Shown here: piece by piece, positions 34,617 to 44,239 of the stretch
Layout of the letters: every line of letters starts with the position of its first letter
How positions within the stretch are numbered: position 1 is the first letter of the stretch
Origin: Uranotaenia lowii
Lineage: Eukaryota; Arthropoda; Insecta; Diptera; Culicidae
NCBI RefSeq assembly: GCF_029784155.1
Contig: NC_073691.1
Span: 51,566,490-51,630,489 of the forward strand
DNA: 64,000 nt
Direction: 5' to 3'
Notes under the pieces: generated by a model
What the model was told of the DNA's origin: nothing
The model's database searches: none
Seen by the model: only the letters and a program-made list of their open reading frames with translations
Program-made: the position numbers and the translations under genes

Positions 34617-35488
34617 TCATACCTTTAAACTGGAGGGATTTCCAGTGTTGATCTCCATCGACTTGGTCTTTCCGACATTGACTTTGAGACCTGCTGCCTT
34701 GGAGCTTTCGGCGAGGTCGTCGAGTTTGCTCTGCATATCCGATTGAGTTTGGGCTAGCAAAACAATATCGTCAGCTAGGTCAAGGTCGTTCAGTTGCTCC
34801 ATTGTTGAAGGATTCCACGGAAATCCTCGGTTTGGTGTACAGTCAATCGACCCAGTCAGAATCTAATCCATTACGATTAGAAAAAGTAACGGTGATAAGA
34901 TACATCCCTGTCTCACTCCAGCAGTTACCGGGATTGGATCGGACAAGACACCGTCGTGCATGATCTTTAACGAAAATGTGTCATACTGTGCTTCTATGAG
35001 ATGGACTAGTTTCTCTGGGACTCATCGTCGCCTTAGCGCCGCCCAGATGTTTTCTAGGTTCAGTCGGTCGAATGCTTTTTCGAAATCAACGAACACCAGC
35101 AGAAGAGAGTCCTGGAATTTGTTGATTTGTTCCAGTATGATTCATAGCGTTGTGATGTCGACACAAGTTTGTCCACACAAGATCGTCCGGATCGGAATCC
35201 AGCTTGTTGCCGTCGGAGTGTAGCGTCGATTTTTTCCGGGATCCTGTTCAGGATCACTTTGCAGAGCACTTTGAGGGTTGTACAGATCGACGTTATGCCT
35301 CGCCAGTTACCGCACTCTGTCAGGTCTCCTTTCTTCGGGACCTTTACGAGGATACCCTGCATCCAGTCGGCCGGGAATGTTGCAGTATCCCAGATGTCAG
35401 CGAAAAGACGGTGCAACATTTGTGCTGATAGGGCAGGGTCGGCTTTCAGCATTTCAGCAGGGATGCAATCGATCCCAGGTGCTTTCAT
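34617..35488 (-). pseudogene. Reverse transcriptase remnant of the RTE-like element
   Basis: Minus-strand frame 35488-35060 holds KAPGIDCIPAEMLK, then VKVPKKGDLTECGNWRGI and RRQQAGFRSGRSCVDKL. After several breaks, frame 34802-34617 has DLDLADDIVLLAQ, the catalytic ADD box, followed by GLKVNVGKTKSM. The order and strand agree with the endonuclease above. Confidence 0.8.
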
Positions 35489-36015
35489 GTCCTTGATTGC
35501 CGCTTCTATTTCAGCCAGCGAGGGCGCTTCCCAGTTGACGCCATTAATGCGACTTACTGTTGGCCATCACTATTCGTGACTCGAAAGAGTTGTTCGAAGT
35601 GCTCAGTCCATCGTTTGAGCTGATCCTTTCGATCGATCAATAACAAATCCGCTCGGTCTTTCAGCGGCATTCTTGCATTAGTCCTTGCACCATTAAGCCG
35701 GCGAGAAATGTCACAAAGTAATTGAATATCTCCAATGCTGGTGGCCCTTTCTCCCTCTTCGGCTAGGGAGTTTGTACAGGCGGCTCGATTCCGCCTTTGC
35801 CTTTCTCCGATCGTCGATCATCCTCCAAGTTTCATCCGACATTCATTCACTTCTTCTTCCATTGGGACAATGGGATGAATCATCCAATAGGATGAAAATC
35901 CCAGCAAAAAAAACTTCTTCCACAAACTTTACCGAGAGTACCATGGCTCGTCGTGATAAAGGCGGACGTCGTATCGACACCCAACTTTCCCCTTGCCGTT
36001 GGACACGCGCAACTC

Positions 36016-36735
36016 TCAGTCGTATCTCGCCAAGGACCAGGTGATGGTCAGATGTAATGTCTGCGCTTTATTTGTTGCGGACATCAAGACGACTCCTCCA
36101 TTTTCGGCTGATGCAGATGAGGTCAATTTTAATTTCTGTTCGGCCATCTCGGGATACCCAAGTGACCTTATTTGCTGGTCGATGGGGGATTTTGTTGCCA
36201 CCAATTTTACAAACAGATCTCCGTTTTCGCTCATCTGTCCTAGAACATGGCACCCCATGATGCGCTCAAGGTCCTGATTGTCGGAGCCAATCTTTGCGTT
36301 GAAGTCACCCAAATGAATTTGAATGTCACCCTTCGGAATTTTCTCAACCACGCTGTTCAGTTGACTGTAATACTGCTCGTTCTCCTGCAAATCGGGAACG
36401 TCAGTTGGCGCATAACACTGGACCATTGTAAGGTTTCTAACCCGTGTTCTGAATCTGGCTACGATTATTCTTTCGTTTATCGGTTCCCATCTAATGAGGG
36501 CCGCGTAGGTCTGCGGGCTTAACAGGAAACCAACTGCTCGTTCCCGAGTAGCATGTTCTCCTCGTATGCCAGAGTAAAGCAAGACTTGCCCGGATTGTGT
36601 CTTGTGTTCTCCAGTATTAGGCCAACGGACTTCGCTCAGTCCCAGAATTTCAAGCTCTCTAGCAAGTTGTTCCAGTTTGCCTTGTTGGGCAAGGGTTAAA
36701 ACGTTCCAAGTTCCAATTCTAGTCCGTGTTTTCAT
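36016..36735 (-). pseudogene. Endonuclease domain of the RTE-like element
   Basis: From ATG 36735 the frame begins MKTRTRIGTWNVLTL, followed by LGLSEVRW, then LLYSGIRG, and IHLGDFNAKIGSDN at about residues 137-150. These are the AP-endonuclease blocks of the CFDP2/RTE type. The frame runs about 200 residues before homology is lost near 36070, where SDHH-like residues are expected. Confidence 0.8.
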
Positions 36736-37474
36736 GCTAAAAGTCGTCGCCAAAGTTCCAATTCGGTTATTTCTTCTCTCAGTTTCTGTAACAATACAAG
36801 ATATCAGGACTAGTAGGTTGTTAGCCTAAAGTCCCTATCCCGCGATGGGGCTGCCATCTTGGATTTAGCTGGCGGGAGCCGCATTTCATAAATTCAGCCG
36901 CTCGCTGCGAGACAGACGCTGTTTGAGCCGCCATGACCTGGAGAACAGACGCTCGGTTGTTGTTGCACGCCGTCCCTGACCTGGGGAACAGACGCGTGCG
37001 TCCACCTTCTCAGTCTGCATGCGACCAAAGCATCCACCGGGGTTGGGTACCCGATCTCCGCTTAGGTTACTCGCATCCCAGCCGGTACCACGGGGAGGTA
37101 GAGATAGGAGTTGTGAATAAGAGGTGATATGACCACTATGGGGTCTCGTGTTGCACATTATCCACCGTTTACCAGCCATTGCAAATGAGTCCCAATGGGC
37201 TAAGTTTATCAAAGCTGATTTCAGATGCACGGAAAATGAAAAAAGGTAAAATTTATCGAGAAGCGAGGTGATTTCCCATTCACTGATTTGAAAGGTAATG
37301 CTAGTTGGTTTGATTGGTTTCTTCAGTGCAAAAAACACGATCGTTCACCTTGCTAAGCCGGCAAATTTTACCTTTTTATTATTTTCCGTGTGTGGCAAGT
37401 ACTTTACAACTAATTTTAACATCCTCTTCCCATCTTTTTTATGGTAGAAATAAGTTTCCGTAAGTAGTCACGGT

Positions 37475-37552
37475 AGCCAGCGGCCTTGGCTTAGAGGTTA
37501 GAGCGTATATCTTCTCAGCCAGAGGTCATGAGATCGAATCTCGGACACGGCA
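37475..37552 (+). repeat. tRNA-derived SINE-like head
   Basis: GGCTTAGAGGTTAGAGCG (A-box region) and GAGATCGAATCTCGG (B box, GATCGAATC) at tRNA-like spacing. It starts GCCAGCGG, as the 44064 copy starts GCCAGCAG. Confidence 0.5.
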
Positions 37553-38573
37553 TATATAGTATGGGAGAGTGGGGAATCATGGGCCACTTTTTTCGTTGTT
37601 CCATAACTTCTTTATTATATAAGGTAAAATGAAAATAAAAAATGGTATGGTTTTCTACATTTTCAAGGTACCACAAGGTTTTTTTTTAATTTTTAATAAG
37701 TTATTTTCCCCAAATTCTGACTGTTTTAAAAAAAGCAATATTTTTTGGATTTTGAAAAAATGCTGGAGTATCGTGGGCCACTAAATCCAAATTGACCAAA
37801 TAACATGCAAAGTTTATGGGTTGACCCAAAACTGTGATTTCATAATTCATTGCCTTATTTTAAAGCAATTTCAGATGATGAAATAAAAAAGAGAGCTGTG
37901 TATGATCGAATAGATTCCAAAACCTGGTTCGCGAACGTTTTGGCAAAATTCCTTGTATAGATGGAAAAAATATTTTTCATAACTCTTCATTTGGCATAAG
38001 AAAAGTTTACAGATAGGGAAAACGTATTTTAAGTTCAGAATGTGTATAAAAACATAAAAATATAGGTGGTTAAAGATGTGTGGCCCACGATTCCCCACAA
38101 GCTATGATTTGCAAATTGGTTGCGTTTGTGTGACTTATTGATGTTTCATCAAAAACTCCTTTTCCACGTGAAAGATCAAGAAAAAACTAAGATCATAAGG
38201 GTTTGAGCTTATTTTTGTTATGAACTTTAGGTTCCCCATCGATGCAATTAGCGGGTGTATTTTTAATTATGAAAGTAAATTTTTCTAACTTCTTTTAGCT
38301 TGATAAATAAAAGAAGCATATGATGCGTATTTATGTCAACAACATATAGAAATATATCAGCACCAACACGTGAAAAGGGTCTATGTTCATTTATGACGTT
38401 TCGAGAAAAACGCGTTTGAATATTTTGCAATCTTTTTTAAATCGCTAATTAAAATTCACGAGGAATCTTCCAAGTCTATATGGTCGAAACGGTGCGTAGG
38501 ATCATTCTAAATATGTTTTTATCGATACGACAGTGTTATGATGGAAAAATAGCCCGCAATTGTTTATAGACCC

Positions 38574-39028
38574 TGTGCGTCCTGCTTCGGGCAAAGGAGT
38601 ACTTACAGCTCGTATATCTAATAAGCTCCTTCCTGACATTGCCGGTGGTAACGCTCGGCTAAGGATTCCTGGCGCTGGGAGGAAATGCCCGTTGCTTGCT
38701 GTACTCTCGAGTTCGAGTCTCGCTCGAAGGAAGGGCACGATGGAACTGGCGGGCGAGCGAATGACCCAGAAGAGGGATGGATGAAGAGCGATGACAATAT
38801 GGGTTTATTCACTCACACCTGGGCGAGGGAATGCGTCTGTCATTCAAAGGGTGGAAAGTTAGCAGCGTCCCACTCACGCTCATGATGCAACTGTATATTG
38901 TCAAACCACAGTCGACGTCATCGGGAGTTAGTCGACTAACGAGGGGCTACTTAGTAGCAACGCTATTGTATTGTAGAATAACTATCTAACTGCGATAATA
39001 AAGTACTATGCCATATCGACGCCCCACA
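38574..39028 (-). repeat. LTR (3' LTR of the minus-strand element)
   Basis: It begins TGTGCGTCCTGCTTCGG and ends GACGCCCCACA on the plus strand. It is followed by the pyrimidine-rich complement of the polypurine tract. Confidence 0.92.
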
Positions 39029-39314
39029 TCCCCCTTCCACTCCAAAAACAAGAAAAGATAACCATATAACCAAATTCAGATCGCCTCTTTGACAATTTTT
39101 TTGTTTTAGAATATTTCAAAAAGAAAATTAAGGCTTTTACACCCTGATCAAATGTTATTCCTGGTTCGTGAATTGATGTTCAGTTCGGATGACACTTTGA
39201 TTTACGCATATTTTGATAGGTTTCATTTTTGCGTGTGAGGACGGATGTAAACAAAACGGAAAACTAAACTTTGTTTAGAATGTAAACAAGTCGATACATC
39301 ATTGGATTTTTGTT

Positions 39315-40485
39315 TTAATCAATCGTTTTACAAAACCAAACCTCGCGACTTAACTTGTTCGTGCCACAAATTTGAATACGTTTTCTATGGTAAAGACTGC
39401 ATTTAGTAAGTCTATAAATTTCATTCGAAAGATTTAAGGTTAATCGTTGTATGCAACTATATTTGGGACTCCACAAATTTGGCTCTACTTCATCAATGGT
39501 TTGCAGGAGATACAGATTGCCAGGCATCAACTCGTTACGCAGAGCAAAGATTACCGATTGGTCGGCGGAGATCACACGGCCTATGCATTCAGGAGTATCA
39601 GGCATACCCGGTATGATGGATATATGGGACGCGATATCGGAAAACAGAAGCAAACGGATCCAAGTAGTTTCCAAAGCAACCATTGGCGATTTGATAAGAC
39701 TGCAAGGCCTGGATCCAAAGAACGAATTGAACACTTCAGACTACCGTGCAGAAGGTAATGATTAGATGCATTCAATTGCACCGGCGAGGGTGTGGAAAAG
39801 TTTTCTTGTTTCTTTCTTTTTTTTTTTAGATACTCGAATTTATACAAATAAACACTCTAAACGGAACGACATCAACGCGACAATGAACCTACAGCGCAGA
39901 ACTTCAATATTTGTAGGAAATAAGCTCCAAAGAATGCGGAAATTGCTAGATCTAGAAGAAACGTTCAGTCGACGGTTTTTTTGTATGTTCATCTGATTTC
40001 GTTTAAGGACACGAGCACTTGGGCAATCTAAATGCCTGCATCGGAGCTGAGTTTTGTTTTCTATGGCGATATGACGTATGCAAATGTGAAGATGGCAGTG
40101 GAAAATCAAAGCGGTTCTGCACGTAGTTTTGGATCGTTCGGATCGCAGCTATTACTATGCGATGCCGGGGTTCTGGACGAAACATCCAGCTGGACCAATC
40201 CTAAATAGTTCCTCTTTTAAATTCAGAACAGACTTATGGAAAGAGGTAGCCAAACCTGGAGCAAACGGCGCGTTTCTGTATTGCATCGCCATGGCTATTT
40301 GTCGAGCGTACTGGTGCCCCCCTTCTCAAGACGGTCTTATGCGTTATATTCATTCTGATCCTGTACAAGATAAAAGTTTAGAAATACTGCGAACCACCAG
40401 ACGAAATGCTTCATTTGTTATTATAGTGATTCGATGTGCAGAAGTCACGATTTCCTATTCTCAAGTTTGCTACAACCTATGTTAA
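39315..40485. other. Uncharacterised interior of the LTR element with overlapping frames
   Basis: A 139-residue minus-strand frame (39315-39734) and plus-strand frames (39451-39765, 40129-40485) overlap or adjoin. None resembles gag, pol or env that I recognise. This may be captured sequence or chance. I cannot choose a strand. Confidence 0.25.
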
Positions 40486-41476
40486 TCCTGGAACATAAAC
40501 AAAAGATGAACACAAATGCTGATTCTTCAATATTCAATCATGGTGACAGTGACCGACGTGTGAATGTATGTGCTATCATAGCGAAATCATTCTGCTCTCT
40601 GGAAAAAAAACTAGTGGTAGGCATTCCAACAATATGAAGCTGTGCTTTCATGTACAAACCAGAAAACGTGTTCCTAATTCTGATTCGAAAAGTCTGGTTA
40701 AGCTTAAGTAAAGAGGGCGCTGCAAAAACAATAGAATAAGCTAAAATCTGAATCCAATCATTTGGGGTTTCCTTGTTTAAAATTCACTTGGACTACTTTG
40801 TCAGCCAGGCTAGTCCGATCTGAAGGAAAAGGTCAAATCTTTATTGCTTACGATTGCCCTTGCAATATGACTTCGTTCGTTCTATCTGTTCGATCAAATT
40901 CATGTGAACTGGATTTAATTTAAAATAACACTTCGAGCTCTCCAACATTGTTTATATGAGTTTTATAACACGATCATTACAGTTTGTTTTTTTTTCTTGT
41001 ACTGGAAACGTTCCGTTCTATATTTTTTCAACTAGACGGCAAAATAAAAGTTCCGGAAGTAAGTGGAAGTAGAGTTAGCTAGCAAGTGCACAAGGCCGTT
41101 TATTTGTTCGCTGCGTTTCTCTAGCAGAAACAAATTAGGGGAGTCTGTATCACTTGAGGCTTTGAATCTCTCAAAACAAAAAAAAAATCTTCTTTTTACA
41201 CGAAATTTAAATAGGATAAGGTCCTCATAGCAATCTCAAACACATTATCTTTGAGAGTTTATTCCGCGCTTTGCAAAATTGAAATTTCAAAGGTCTAGCT
41301 TGAAGGAAGTTAGTTCCTATAGGAAGAAACCCACGTCGTGCCTTTGAACTGTCTTTAAATCAGGCGGCTGCGTTTCTAGACTGGCGTTACGCAAGGCAAA
41401 GGCCTTCAACGTGCTATTAAACTCTCATTATTTCTGACATCCCACTAGACATCAAGTCAATTCAGGACATTCAACT

Positions 41477-42146
41477 AGGCGGAAGCTCTCATCGCGCCAT
41501 CAACTTTAAGTAACACTGAGCGAAAGTACACAGCGCATCATCAACTCTGAATTAAACCAGGCGGAAGTCCTCATCGCGCCATCCATCTTTCGGAATACTA
41601 GGCGGAAGTCCTCATCGCGCCATCCATCTTTCGGAATACTAGGCGGAAGTCCTCATCACGCCATCAGCACTACGTCATACTAGGCGGAAGTCCTCATCGC
41701 GCCATCAATTCTACATCATGCTTGGCGGAAGTCCTCATCGCGCCATTAATTTTCCAATACTCGGCGGAAGTCCTCATCACGCCATCAACTCATATCATAC
41801 TAGGCGGAAGTCCTCATCGCGCCATCAACTCTATGTCATACTTGGCGGAAGTCCTCATCGCGCCATTAATTTTCCAATATTAGGCGGAAGTCCTCATCAC
41901 GCCATCTACTCATGTCATACTAGGCGGAAGTCCTCATCGCGCCATCTGCTTTGTATTAACTAGGCGGAAGTCCTCATCGCGCCATCAACTTTACAACATA
42001 CAAGGCGGAAGTCCTCATCGCGCCATGTGCTTTGTATTAACTAGGCGGAAGTCCTCATCACGCCATCTGCTTTGTATTTACTAGGCGCAAATCCTCATCG
42101 CGCCATCTATTTTCCAATACTAGGTGGGAGTTCTCTTCGCACCATT
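41477..42146. repeat. ~41-bp minisatellite, about 16 copies, in the LTR element leader
   Basis: The core AGGCGGAAGTCCTCATCGCG followed by CCATC and a variable ~15-bp spacer (for example AACTCTATGTCATACT) recurs from 41477 to 42146 with a period of 38-43 bp; the outer copies are degenerate. Frames through it (41718-41963) are a by-product. On the element's minus strand it begins about 290 bp downstream of the primer-binding site. Confidence 0.92.
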
Positions 42147-42433
42147 CGTTTCACACGAAACGGAAGTTAACATCGACTCTCTCAATTTACACTTAATCAT
42201 TTTTTTTTAGAAAGTGTCAACGACAGTCTATTGATATACGATAATAGGTCTGTTATACGGAAGAGATCAATATTTAGAATTAATCACAATATTAGCATTG
42301 CACTGCATCAAATATTCAAAATGGCCACCAAACAGCCATTCATTTAAGTACGTAAAATTTCTAATTTTTAAGTGATAGATTCTCAGGCTCGCTAAAACGT
42401 GTAAAATAGTGAATATCCGGCAGGATCGCCAAT

Positions 42434-42885
42434 TGTGCGTCCTGCTTCGGGCAAAGGAGTACTTACAGCTCGTATATCTAATAAGCTCCTTCCTGACATT
42501 GCCGGTGGTAACGCTCGGCTAAGGATTCCTGGCGCTGGGAGGAAATGCCCGTTGCTTGCTGTACTCTCGAGTTCGAGTCTCGCTCGAAGGAAGGGCACGA
42601 TGGAACTGGCGTGCGAGCGAATGACCCAGAAGAGGGATGGATGAAGAGCGATGACAATATGGGTTTATTCACTCACACCTGGGCGAGGGAATGCGTCTGT
42701 CATTCAAAGGGTGGAAAGTTAGCAGCGTCCCACTCACGCTCATGATGCAACTGTATGTCAAACCACAGTCGACGTCATCGGGAGTTAGTCGACTAACGAG
42801 GGGCTACTTAGTAGCAACGCTATTGTATTGTAGAATAACTATCTAACTGCGATAATAAAGTACTATGCCATATCGACGCCCCACA
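42434..42885 (-). repeat. LTR (5' LTR of the minus-strand element)
   Basis: It is near identical to 38574-39028, lacking three bases in the TGTATATTGTC stretch and with one G-to-T change. The neighbouring primer-binding site is at about 42417-42431. Confidence 0.92.
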
Positions 42886-42916
42886 GACCCTAGCTGGAAT
42901 ATGAAATTCGTCTAAA

Positions 42917-43105
42917 TGTTTTATACACCCTTTGCTTTGTACTGTACTTCTCATATGTGTGAGTGAGATGGAGATATAATTTCCCCTATTTTTTGACAAA
43001 GGCTTATGGTTCTCGCTATAGGAGTGAGTGAATAGCATTCTTCCCCTTTTAATGTTTTGCTTCAAGACCGTTTGCTTTGTTGTGGAGTAAAGGGTGTATA
43101 AAACA
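42917..43105. mobile_element. Small MITE (~190 bp) with 17-bp TIRs
   Basis: TGTTTTATACACCCTTT at 42917-42933 is exactly inverted at 43089-43105. It has no coding sequence and lies inside the right part of the split MITE. Confidence 0.65.
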
Positions 43106-43483
43106 ATCTGTGTGAGGAAAATGTCATTTTTTGGCTCTGATTTTTTTAGATCCTTTACTCAAACTGCATTATGAATCTTACGAAAACTGAAAAACTAAAA
43201 ACGGTAAGTAGAGCTCATATTGGGCTATTTGAATCCACTGAAAACGGGTTTTGTTTACTTTGTCTTTTATACCCTTTTCACATGTTGGTGCTGATATGCT
43301 CACGCAAAGCGACGACGATGAAAGTTGGTTCGAGATTTTTATCTCAACACACATATGAGATATTCAAAGTGGCCCACGTTTCCCCATGGCCCACGATACC
43401 CCACTCTCCCCTACTTCTTCTGGAGGCTGGCGGTTCTTAGCTTTTAAAGCATGGTAGCTGCCACTTCTGGAGGTTTGTATGCT

Positions 43484-43745
43484 TGAGTACTTAGATATGG
43501 ATGGACCTTTCAAGGGAACATACGTTGCACTTTAATCTCTTGTGTAAACTAAGGTAACGTAAGGTTGCACTTAGGATCCAACATATATGTGTGCTCATCA
43601 AATGCTCAAGCAGTTTTTACCTGGCACTTATCGCTAGTGGCAGTGTATCTGGAAGCATATAGTAAAAAAAATAACGCGGGTTAATGCTACAAAAGATATA
43701 ACAACTGGTCGCTGTGCTCCCTCCCCCAAAAAGTAGTAACGGTCC
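43484..43745 (+). repeat. Diverged repeat related to 52655-52885
   Basis: Shared blocks in the same order are ATGGATGGA..TTTCAAGGGAAC, TTGCACTT, TATGTGTGTGCTC-like, GTAACGCGGGTTAAT-like, and GGTCGC..TG..CTC. The overall match looks like about 65-75%. The function is unknown; it is either an old repeat family or a segmental copy. Confidence 0.5.
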
Positions 43746-44063
43746 AGATTGAAACTGATTTCGATGATTTTTTGAGACGAGTGGATGGTTTTCAAAACCG
43801 GGGTTTTGATTCGTGCAAATGGCTGCGAATTCAGGGTCAAATTAGATTAAATCGTATGAATGACTTTCGGGTCAATTCTCGACTGAAGAACAAAAATTCC
43901 CAATAAGGTGAAATAGTTGAAATTCGCACTGAGGACTTTTTTTTCGGCCAGTTCTGAGGAGAACCATACACCCAAGTGTTCTAGATCGGGCACTAAACAT
44001 TTCCAAGCATTTTTTATTCGAAAGTTTGAAGAACTCGAATTAAGAACACGCTAACGGTCGTTT

Positions 44064-44142
44064 GCCAGCAGATCGTGGCCTAGTGGATAGCATACTTGTC
44101 TTCTAAGCCAACGTTCATGAGATCGAATCCCGGTCGTGACAT
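44064..44142 (+). repeat. tRNA-derived SINE-like element
   Basis: GTGGCCTAGTGGATAGC is a near-perfect A box region and GAGATCGAATCCCGG a good B box. This is the clearest of the three copies in the window. The tail to about 44230 (GCACACATAGTATGATG...) may be the SINE body. The gypsy insertion follows directly. Confidence 0.6.
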
Positions 44143-44239
44143 AACCTGGCACACATAGTATGATGAAGGTTGGCGGTTATAGCATTAGTGAAATGCTAGC
44201 CGTGTATACCTTGGAATTGTACGCCTCAATAATGCAGCA

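Larger units (their letters stand above)
34074..37125 (-). mobile_element. Decayed RTE-like non-LTR retrotransposon, minus strand
   Basis: Read on the minus strand, there is a GC-rich leader (about 37125-36760), an endonuclease frame, an RT region broken into frames, and a C-terminal tail at 34307-34074 with KKGRPRNSWWRSLAAEI and WRSFTTALCT, a tail typical of RTE/CFDP2-like elements in arthropods. Several frameshifts and stops separate the frames, so it is dead. Endpoints are approximate because no target duplication was found. Confidence 0.75.
38574..42885 (-). mobile_element. Non-autonomous LTR retrotransposon with 455-bp LTRs, minus strand
   Basis: LTRs are 38574-39028 and 42434-42885, TG...CA, differing by one substitution and a 3-bp indel, and flanked by the 5-bp duplication GACCC (38569-38573, 42886-42890). 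On the minus strand, TGGCGATCCTGCCGG two bases after the 5' LTR is the primer-binding site, and GGAGTGGAAGGGGGA before the 3' LTR is the polypurine tract. The 3.4-kb interior shows no gag-pol homology. It has a minisatellite near the primer site and unexplained frames near 39315-40485. High LTR identity means recent insertion, into the older MITE. Confidence 0.92.
37562..43412. mobile_element. MITE with GGGAGAGTGGGG ends, split by an LTR element
   Basis: The left end GGGAGAGTGGGGAATCATGG (37563) pairs with the complement of the right end, GGGAGAGTGGGGTATCGTGG (43412 leftward). Internal GTGGCCCACGATTCCCCA repeats occur at 38082-38099 and 43365-43400. Subtracting the LTR element 38574-42885 and its 5-bp duplication leaves about 1.5 kb. 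No transposase seen. Confidence 0.6.

Noticed and set aside
41718..41963. 81-residue frame in the LTR element
   Set aside because: It is a translation of the ~41-bp minisatellite.
41477..42146. CRISPR-like array of ~20-bp repeats with variable spacers
   Set aside because: Eukaryotic context, spacers are themselves related, no cas genes, and it lies inside an LTR element leader.
44064..44142. Functional tRNA gene
   Set aside because: A and B boxes are good, but the acceptor stem does not pair, and related diverged copies point to a SINE.
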